From contig JAQIWT010000237.1 of assembly GCA_034696485.1 (NCBI GenBank), positions 1-26,411 on the forward strand: 26,411 nt of DNA. Reading direction: 5' to 3'. Positions 19,452 to 26,411 of the stretch are shown here, piece by piece. The position numbers and the translations under genes were made by a program. This stretch comes from Isohypsibius dastychi. Lineage: Eukaryota > Tardigrada > Eutardigrada > Parachela > Isohypsibiidae. Below the pieces are notes generated by a model. It was not told where the DNA came from. It made no database searches and was given only the letters and a program-made list of their open reading frames with translations. Numbering within the stretch: position 1 is the first letter of the stretch; every line of letters starts with the position of its first letter.

Positions 19452-20046
19452 AGAGATTCAATGGACTAAGTCGTTGGTTTCAAGAAAAATCGACTATTCA
19501 ACTAGTCTTTGAAGAGGTTACAGCCCTACAGTGGTCATCTAGAAGTATTTCAGTGGTGCTCCGTACTTGGTCTGGGATAAGTCATCAATGAACATTTTCC
19601 CGCCAGAATAATTAATCAAGTTGTTATGTACTGCGCGTCAGCGAAACATACGAGATTATAACTCAACGTGAATTTTCCTCACCTTTTACGCACATTACGG
19701 CAACCTATATTAAGGTGTCACAAATTACACTTAACGCGCTTGCAACGTGAGCAGATCATCCATTAACCGTTTCGGAGTAGGATATGTATTACGTAAGCAC
19801 TTACATTCCGGAGCTTCTACAATACATCAAGAGAATAAGTATCATTGTTGAACAATTCATCTGCCAAAACGAATACTTTGTTTCAACAAAAGAGAATATG
19901 CTTGCTTGCGTGTTTCATCAGCTGGTGATCAGATCAGCAACGCCTCATAAACGTCTCTCGAACGAAAATTACAACCGTGAGTTTTTGACATATGCACATT
20001 AAAACTGGATGCTTAGTGGTTCACATCTAGCCGTTTTTCCAATACA
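19452..20046. other. Intergenic between Ly6 and GPCR 2
   Basis: I found no recognisable frame. The 72-codon frame at 19784-20002 has no hydrophobic segment or motif of note. Confidence 0.5.
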
Positions 20047-21072
20047 ATGGAGGAAAGGTCACTTGGGAACACCACTTTTCCTGCCAATCTGTCTTCTGGC
20101 AATATCACCCAAACAATTTCAGGTTCTGACCAAATAATATCGCAGGCTCTTGCTTACATTGTCGCACTGATCGCAGTATTCACCGCCGTTCTCAACATCC
20201 TAGTCATAATCAGCTTCATCTCCGACAACAAAGTCCGAACGCCATTCAACTTCTATCTACTCAACCTTTCCATCACCGAATTCCTGTTCTCCGTGACGGA
20301 TCTACCAATACTTGTCACCTTCATTCTTTCGGGCACATGGCCATTTGAACCTCAAGCATGTACTTTCTTCCTTTACATAGACTACACATTTCCAGCCATC
20401 ATCTGCAACTCCTTAATGCTGATCAGCTTGGACCGCTTCTGGTAAGAGAGTAACTGCTCCGAAATTTTCTTAGTTTTTGATTGATTTCTTTTTCGAAGTT
20501 CACTTTTTTGGCCCATCGCTCACCGGAACCGCAAATCAGTCAAGTTCACCATTTCGGTTTGCGCATTGACTTGGATCTACTGCGGCATAGTGTTCCTGGT
20601 TTTTATCCTCATCGATCGTAACCAGCCTGGCCTGGACCCGTTATCGTGTGCAGTCAACGGTGCTGCCCAGTTTGGTTTGTCCATGTTCATTCAGTTTGTT
20701 GTGTACCTGTTTCCACTCATCGTGCTCGTGTTGGTATATCCCGTTATCCTGCTGAAAATACGTCAACGATCGCAGAAAATTGAGAGCATGCGGATTCAAG
20801 CGGGTGTACAAGGTAATGCACCAAAACCCGCGAAGCCGGAGACGAATCGATATTTAGCGTTGTCGCTGTTGACGGTCTTCAATGTTATTTGCTGGGGACC
20901 ACCGAACATATTCTACACAACCTTGTCATTTTATCCAGAGTATTACAATAACCTTACCTATGCCATTATTGCCTGCCTGCAGAACTTGAGCTGTGTGATT
21001 AATCCCATTATTTATCATCACAGCATACCGGAAATTCGCCATGCAATTCGCAAATTCGTCACATGCTCCTGA
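20047..21072 (+). CDS. Class A (rhodopsin-like) orphan GPCR 2
   Basis: I join exons 20047-20441 and 20499-21072, a CDS of 969 nt encoding 322 residues. The 57-nt intron is phase 2 with donor CTG|GTAAGA and acceptor TTCGAAG, and lies immediately after the DRF motif. Landmarks are N-glycosylation sequons at N8, N14 and N19, TM1 N50, extracellular cysteines C105 and C182, DRF (129-131, the DRY motif) followed by SLFWPIAHRNRKS, TM4 W157, TM5 P204 with Y212, CWGP (263-266) and NPIIY (300-304). The TM2 position normally occupied by Asp is Glu (NLSITEF, E78). Motifs after DRF recall biogenic-amine and muscarinic-type receptors, but the amine-binding Asp of TM3 cannot be assigned with confidence, so I leave it an orphan. 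The short third loop and tail are unlike true muscarinic receptors. Confidence 0.88.
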
Positions 21073-22158
21073 AGCGGTTACGACACTTGAAGTTTTGGGG
21101 AGCTAGGCTGTGGTCTATTTGTTCGCGCATAACTGTTGATTTTTTTTGGCTGATTGAAGAACACATATTTTACCTGGTTTATCAACGGTACCGCACAAGC
21201 AATACTACTTCCAACAAAATGCGCTCCCAGTTACTGAATGCCCCCAGGTCATTGGGGGTGTTTCCTGACATTTTTTTTGGCTGATTGAAGAACACATATT
21301 TTACCTGGTTTATCAACGGTACCGCACAAGCAATGCTACTTCCAACAAAATGCGCTCCCAGTTACTGAATGCCCCCAGGTCATTGGGGGTGTTTCCTGAC
21401 AATCCATTCTCAGTGGTGGTAACAATCAATTGATGTAGTCACTTCCAATGAAAAGCATTTCTGCGATTCCTCGTTAATGAGCAGGCGTTCGAACCGTTCA
21501 AAGATACGCATTGCAAGTTGTCAGTCGATCGGTTGTCCCAGTTTAACTGCTTCAGAAAAATCTGACTCGTGAAGAACGACCAGTTATAGGAAGAACCTTT
21601 CAGGATCGATGCCTCAGATGAACTTGATTTCAACTTCTGAAACTGTATCAGTCATTCCAAGCAACCGTGCTGCCCAGTTTTGGGGGACTCTCAAAGGAGA
21701 ACTCAGTTTTTCACGGTGAATTCTGTGAGCATCAAGTTCTCAAAAAACAAGCTAGAAATACCCATGTACCAATCACTTCAACGAATAACTGCAGAGACGA
21801 GTTATCTATCAACCCATAATTCGCAAGTTAATTCGATGAGTACAATGCCGCACCTGTGATAGTCATGGTTCGCTGCAATGGTAGTTCGTCTTTTGTGCCT
21901 CAAGGCTAATCTAGCTACAATGAAAATTCGAGTAAGACTCAAACAATCTCGCTTTTTCTAAAGACTTGAATGCTCCTCAATTTTGTTCATAATCATTATT
22001 TGTCTCAATATTTTTTTTTCACTTAGATTGGTTCAAGCAGGGGCTTAAACGACGAACAGGAAAATACGGTTGTGGATATTTCCATGAGTGATTGGCTGAA
22101 ATCCCCCTCTATTAAGCACGTCCACGCGACGGTTATGTGACCATCCCTAGGAAAGATA
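21073..22158. other. Intergenic between GPCR 2 and MARVEL-like gene
   Basis: It contains the 131-bp tandem duplication starting about 70 bp past the GPCR 2 stop, probably within its 3' flank. The upstream exon and promoter of the MARVEL-like gene may also lie here: an ATG followed closely by a donor (CGA|GTAAGA near 21930) is one possible first exon. Confidence 0.45.
21140..21401. repeat. 131-bp perfect-style tandem duplication
   Basis: Copy 1 is 21140-21270 and copy 2 is 21271-21401. Each begins with eight T residues followed by GGCTGATTG and ends GTTTCCTGACA. I see one difference, CAATACTAC against CAATGCTAC. Each copy contains the small inverted repeat CCCCCA-GGTCAT-TGGGGG. Near identity points to a very recent duplication or to an assembly artefact. 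Confidence 0.9.
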
Positions 22159-23100
22159 ATGCAGCCGGTTCGTACCTTTATAGTTTCTGAGCTGAATTCA
22201 ACGTCAATCTATGAAAACCATATTTTTCGTGTTCGTCCATCTTTTCTGTTCTTTCAGTACCTCAAAACAGTACCGGGGATCCTCAAACTGATGCAGCTGG
22301 TAAAACTGGCGGCTGAGCAACCCTCGCTTTATTTCATTTAAAACTCTCCACTGCTTACAGGTGTCTATGTTGGTCACATTTATCGTTTCGGCTGCAGCTT
22401 GGTCTTCTGGACATATCATATTGTTTGACGGATTTACTTACACTGCCAGCTCCGCAGCATGGACAAAATTTGTCAGCATGACTGGATTCCTCATCACACT
22501 CATTCTACTTTGCTCTTACCTGTGTCAGCTAATTGATCGGCTGACGAAGATCAACTGGCCGCAGACGGTATGAGTAACCAGAAAACCCTGACCGTTCTAA
22601 ACCGTTCGGTAATCTAATTTTATAATAATTCGTGACACAAAGAAAAATGATTGAATGTGTCCATATTGATTGATCTCGGATCAATCAATATGGACACATT
22701 CAATCATTAATTAAATTTGACAAATATTGGAGGCTGGGAGATTTTTAATATCGGAAGTCATTCGTGTAATCCAATTAACTGAATTGCCTTTGTAGCTTAA
22801 ATATTTCAGTACTGTTTTCGTCAGGAGTTTGTGTACTGCGTTGTTGTCGCGGTATGTTTGTTTACCGCCGGATGTGTGATGATCCCGTATGCCTGGCTGG
22901 ATGGGGCTAGAGGGGTGGCAGTGGTTTGTTTCTTCCAGCCCAGTTATGTCTTTTTGGGATCTTTAGAGTCATTTTTATTGAAGGTTTTTTGCTGGGGAGC
23001 CATGACTGCATATGGAGCTGATGCCATTTTGAAATTCAGGGTTTGGAAGGCCGAAGCAACCGTGGAGAGCCAATCGGGTGTACAAGAAAGTGACTTGTAG
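22159..23100 (+). CDS. MARVEL-like four-TM membrane protein (MAL/plasmolipin/CMTM type)
   Basis: Proposed exons are 22159-22299, 22361-22567 and 22825-23100 (624 nt, 207 residues). Introns are phase 0, with donors CTG|GTAAAA and ACG|GTATGA and acceptors TTACAG and TCGTCAG. An alternative last acceptor at 22809 (ATTTCAG) adds five residues in frame. The motif YLKTVPGILKLMQL at the first helix is characteristic of MARVEL proteins. Three further hydrophobic helices follow, with loops INWPQT and PYAWLDGARG, and a short polar C-terminus. Family members organise membrane microdomains and vesicle traffic at apical or junctional membranes. The 5' end is uncertain: a strong pyrimidine tract and acceptor (TTCTTTCAG) precedes YLKT at 22258, so the true start may lie in an upstream exon and 22159 may be intronic. 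The 242-257-nt last intron holds a perfect palindrome. Confidence 0.7.
22646..22708. repeat. Perfect inverted repeat, 30-bp arms, 3-nt loop
   Basis: Left arm 22646-22675, loop TCG 22676-22678, right arm 22679-22708. The arms begin AATGATTGAATG and end TGATC/GATCA, and are perfectly complementary over all 30 positions. It lies in the last intron of the MARVEL-like gene. The tiny loop and absence of mismatches differ from ordinary microRNA precursors. Confidence 0.93.
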
Positions 23101-23801
23101 ATCGATATGTTTGTCGTGGCCGATTGCGTGCAATTTGGGAAGCTTTAAAATTATTTTGTTTGTGCAAGCCCGGAATTTCAGAAACCGATTGTTTTGAGTT
23201 GGAATAATTCCAAAAGGCAGCATTTTTAACCATTGCAGTCCAAAGAACGCTGAAAATCTGCTTCATTTTATGCCGACTACAATTTATCGTTTTGCAAGTG
23301 CAGTTTCTTTTTTGCCCGGTCAGTAGAACAACCCTTCTTCTCTTTGTCCCAAGTACGCCAGTTTGCCAAGTAACATTCAACTTGTTCGTTTTGATGAAAA
23401 TATACCTTTCTGATAAAAAAAGCCTGAATCCACATCTGCTATGAAAGTTGTGTTCATCATTGTGTTCGATCGAGAGAAACAGTGCAGATTTAGTAACGAA
23501 TTTAGTTTTTCCTTGATGCTTTGCAATCACAACGGTGAGTATCTTAGGAAAACCCCGGGGTGCAAACTTCATTGTGCCTCAGATCCAATCAACTGCTGCA
23601 AGTTGCCGGTGGATGAATACAAAGATAACTTAAGCCATTCGTACACCCCTAGTGGTCTAGTGGAGGCAGCTAATTTGATTCAAAGATGGGTGATGAACAG
23701 TTCTTGAGACGTTTGTTCTGTGCGCAAAATGCCTTTCAGTTGACAGAAAAGATGGCTGGTGCTGTTTTCGTCCTTCTTCGAGGCTATTTATGATCGGTTC
23801 G
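23101..23801. other. Intergenic between MARVEL-like gene and GR-like gene C
   Basis: The two genes converge here. An 88-codon plus-strand frame (23441-23707) contains five or six cysteines and a donor-like GTGAGT, and a 178-codon minus-strand frame overlaps it and the MARVEL 3' end. Neither shows a signal peptide or domain, so I call no gene. Confidence 0.4.
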
Positions 23802-25358
23802 TCAGTTTGATCGACTCTCCTCCAGTAAAAAACAAAAGAATCCCGCGAGTCCTATCAGCAGCTGCACAAAATAAAAAAATAAGTAGGATGCATACAAGCA
23901 TCGGACACAATCTCGCCACATATTTTTGAGGCAGTAATCTCGCCACCCCCCAACCCCCACCATGAGATGAAGCTTGACCTTTCTTGAACCAAAACGGTTT
24001 AAGTAGGGGTTTGGGGGGTGGCGAGATTACTGCCTCAAAAGTATGTGGCGAGATTGTGTCCAATGCTTGTACCCGTAACACCAAAAAGCCCGTGGTGACT
24101 TACGCTGCCTGCGAAGGAGCGGGTGACCGATGCTGTCCGAACAACCGTGAGTGCGTCAGGGCGCATAGTCATTGTAACCAAACTCTGCTGCAGTCTCACA
24201 ATATCTTGGAGGCGGAATAATTTCTGAATAAACAAAAATAGCAGACATTCACTAATTCAGACATTCAACTGCGCCCGAAATGAAACTGAAGTATCTCTGT
24301 GAATACTCACGTCTTTTCCATGTAGCTCCAGGCGAAAGATCCTAACCCATGTAAAGCGGTTTTCGTGAAACTGCCAAGGACATACTGCACTCCATATAAT
24401 TTTCGTGATCAAAGGTTAAACTTACGGTTTCATGCAATTTGACCGCGTACACTACTGGAATAACGAGACTGATGCCGTTCACGGTCGTATAAGCCAAATA
24501 TCGCAAAACCGTGTCCATATTAGAGTCGGTGAAGAACGCAGCGATATTGATAAAAATCAACAGCAAACGGACCAATACGAAGACAGCCAACAGTCCACTA
24601 AAAGCTCGATCGATTAGTCTCAACAATTCCATTAAATGTTCATCCAGTTGCAAAAGTATCTCCAACGGAGCAACGTCATCTTGCAGGCGCCCTTCGACAA
24701 CAGACCGCAGCAGCTTTTTCAACTGAGTTTTAAGTCTTTTTGCCAACAGCGTGCTTTCTGCGCATATCAAGACGAAGAACAACTTTATAGGATACACAAA
24801 AAAACTACCGAGAAAATATTCAGCTTGTGGAATGATCTTGTACATCGCCGTGTTTATTTCCCAGAACGCGAAACCACCTGGACGGCTTTTGTTGGCAGTC
24901 TTCACTTGATACCACGCATAGCCGACGTGCTGCGTCGTTAGGGCGAGGCTCAACATTACAAAAATGATCCACGTAAAAATTATGCTTCGTCGAGAAGTTT
25001 CAGGGATTCTGAGCTTTGCGAACTCATATCGAAATGACTGCACGGTGTGAAAGCATTTTAGAATCTTCTCAGAATTCCAGACAAAAAGGGTGACAGCGAG
25101 AAATCCGTACAAGAGGTTGACTATACCGTACAACTTTCGCAAAATCGAAACAATCACGCTGTTGAAGTATGGATGCCGTGAAGGGTACATACAGAGATCG
25201 GCCGCTTCAATCATTACGACCACCAGAAATGCCACGGACAGGGCGTATCCTTGGTAGCGTCGATAATGCTGCTGTGGTGTTCGATGAAAACCACCAAGGA
25301 GAAATCCGACATACCAGTGAACCGGGGGAACATTCCGCAGTGAGCTCTCAGTCTCCAT
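23802..25358 (-). CDS. Gustatory-receptor-like 7TM chemoreceptor C
   Basis: I join exons 25358-24426, 24370-24311, 24223-24104 and 23861-23802, a CDS of 1173 nt encoding 390 residues. All three introns are phase 0 (55, 87 and 242 nt), with donors ACC|GTAAGT, GAC|GTGAGT and AGC|GTAAGT and acceptors TTGGCAG, ATTCAG and GTGCAG. The first exon (311 codons) carries about six hydrophobic helices and the motif LLRLIDRAFSGLLAVF, equivalent to INDAFSSLLL of gene A. The second exon is 20 codons, as in A, the third is 40 (38 in A), and the last encodes a helix (LLIGLAGFFCFLLEE) equivalent to LYLYDQL. This shared exon plan is the main reason to place it in the GR-like family, since sequence identity to A and B is low. 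Start ATG 25358 gives a short cytosolic N-terminus. The last intron contains a foldback repeat. The ligand is unknown. Confidence 0.78.
23893..24071. repeat. Foldback inverted repeat in GR-like C intron (possible MITE)
   Basis: Arms of about 68 bp (23893-23960 and 24004-24071) are complementary except for about four differences, separated by a 43-bp spacer. Each arm includes the subrepeat AATCTCGCCAC twice and a C-rich end (CCACCCCCC). The whole structure is inside the 242-nt last intron of the third GR-like gene, explaining why this intron is much longer than its counterparts. I could not find a convincing target-site duplication. Confidence 0.85.
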
Positions 25359-26411
25359 TGATGCGCTTAGAGATGAACAAAGACTGGTTGCCTCGAATCG
25401 GCAAGAACCGATGATTTACTGGAATTCTGACGTTTTTTCGGGATCAGTACCATTACACATGGTGTTTGATGTTTGATCAATTCTCTACAAACTTTTTTCC
25501 AAAAGTTCGCGAAACTGTGTGTATTTTTTAAATGGTAACTCCTCGGTGAGCTAGCGCAGCATTTTTTTTTTCTTTCTGAGTTGAGTGCTGCTGGGACAAA
25601 CTGTGCCCTAATGTCAACAACGAAAGTCGCACATCAAATACCAGGAAAAAACATTCCCACCACCTGAGTGTGAACTAAGAGAAAATTACTGGTGGCCACC
25701 ATATTTTCAAATCAGGTTTATTGCCATGTCAAATCTCTGACGTACAGAATTGGCTTGAAAGGCCATGCGACGAAGTTCAAAATGAGAGGAGATAGACCAC
25801 CACACTTTAAGCCCAGTCGGATCTGGACGCAACACATGTCGCCATTAAACAAGCTAGATTCGGTTCGATTCCAGACCACCCCGGAGAGCTGCGTGTTTTT
25901 CATTCTTAATTGACTGTTGGTAGTAGTGAGTGGTCGAAATCATCAGGGAACAGATATATCCAAATGCATATCCAAATCGATGGGTGAGAATTGTGCTGCC
26001 AGACTGAGTAGGCTGTGCTTGCTAGTCTCCCGGGGGCTCTTTGATGCATCAGTATGGTGCCCCTATCAGAAAGTGTGCAAATATATTCAAGGTAGTACCG
26101 TAGTCAACTGGAATTTTGTTATTTTCGTGAGCTGGTTGGTTAAAACTTCAGTGTTTTCGTCGGGATTCAGGTTGCTTCCAGATCCACCCACTGTTTTGAA
26201 ATGGCATTTGATCAAATCAGACGATTTCCTCCATTGTTTCATTACCTTGATATCTTGATAGGAGGGATCTTATTTACACCTCCAAGAACCGCATTTCTGG
26301 TTTTAAGACTCCTCCTGCCTGTTTTTATTTTTTCGGATAAGATTTCAACAGAAAGGGAGAAATCTGCGTATAATCGATGGATCGGACCTCCTCCTTCCCT
26401 CTCATCTCATT
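25359..26411. other. Right-end flank, no gene seen
   Basis: It contains the upstream region of GR-like gene C. Frames at 25692-25913 (plus), 25718-25903 (minus) and 25917-26258 (plus) carry no recognised domain and mostly start with non-ATG codons. The region could hold the edge of a gene beyond the window, but I see no evidence for one. Confidence 0.45.

Noticed and set aside
23036-23572. 178-codon minus-strand frame
   Set aside because: It overlaps the 3' coding end of the MARVEL-like gene in antisense and shows no domain or hydrophobic pattern.
23441-23707. 88-codon plus-strand frame with several cysteines
   Set aside because: It has no credible signal peptide or domain, contains a donor-like GTGAGT without a clear partner acceptor, and overlaps an equally long minus-strand frame. 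It remains possible but unsupported.
23984-24220. Plus-strand Cys-containing 78-codon frame resembling a small secreted peptide
   Set aside because: It is antisense to exon 3 of GR-like gene C and runs into the foldback repeat; it starts within the spacer and has no signal peptide.
24371-24425. Earlier acceptor (GTGCAG before TATGTCC) for exon 2 of GR-like gene C
   Set aside because: It makes the following donor fall in phase 2, which breaks the frame of the next exon. The later TTGGCAG acceptor gives a 60-nt phase-0 exon matching gene A.
25692-25913. Overlapping plus and minus frames that might be a transposable-element fragment
   Set aside because: No recognisable transposase or reverse-transcriptase motif and no terminal repeats were found; a genome-wide copy search would be needed to reopen it.

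Overview
The window is animal nuclear DNA. Coding regions are broken by short GT-AG introns (49-402 nt, mostly 50-120), start codons have A at -3, and the products are animal families: 7TM chemoreceptors, rhodopsin-class GPCRs, a Ly6/three-finger protein, a MARVEL-like four-helix membrane protein and a peritrophin-type cuticle protein. A small ecdysozoan fits best, and I suspect a tardigrade from the style of the orphan GPCRs and the compact genes. That assignment is inference from gene content only. All exon models below were built by hand from splice signals, reading-frame continuity and paralogue comparison.

Layout. 1-2044: no convincing gene, but three simple-repeat arrays (two with a 9-bp period, one CCCACTCA-like), a C10/G10 inverted repeat and a G14 tract. 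2045-3334: a decayed Tc1/mariner element with terminal inverted repeats, flanking TA dinucleotides and a frameshifted DD37D-type transposase. 3436-4821 (-): an intronless, soluble UDP-glycosyltransferase with a plant-style 44-residue PSPG box. 5411-6313 (-) and 7098-8591 (-): two secreted proline-rich proteins, the second with four exons. 8592-10594: about 2 kb without a gene. 10595-11677 (+): an intronless class A GPCR with degenerate motifs. 12220-13477 (-): a cuticular chitin-binding protein with a mucin-like tail. 14881-16236 (-) and 16518-18044 (-): two tandem gustatory-receptor-like genes. 18646-19451 (+): a GPI-anchored Ly6 protein. 20047-21072 (+): a second class A GPCR with one intron near the DRY region. 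21140-21401: a recent 131-bp tandem duplication. 22159-23100 (+): a MARVEL-like four-TM gene whose last intron holds a perfect 30-bp-arm palindrome. 23802-25358 (-): a third gustatory-receptor-like gene with a foldback element in its last intron. 25359-26411: nothing convincing.

Themes. Sensory and surface biology dominates: three GR-like receptors, two GPCRs, Ly6 and MARVEL, together with secreted extracellular-matrix or cuticle proteins. The GR-like genes share an architecture of one long 5' exon followed by tiny 3' exons joined by phase-0 introns, which is the classic arthropod GR gene structure; one copy has lost the middle intron exactly. The UGT is the best candidate for horizontal acquisition. 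I found no CRISPR array, rRNA or tRNA.
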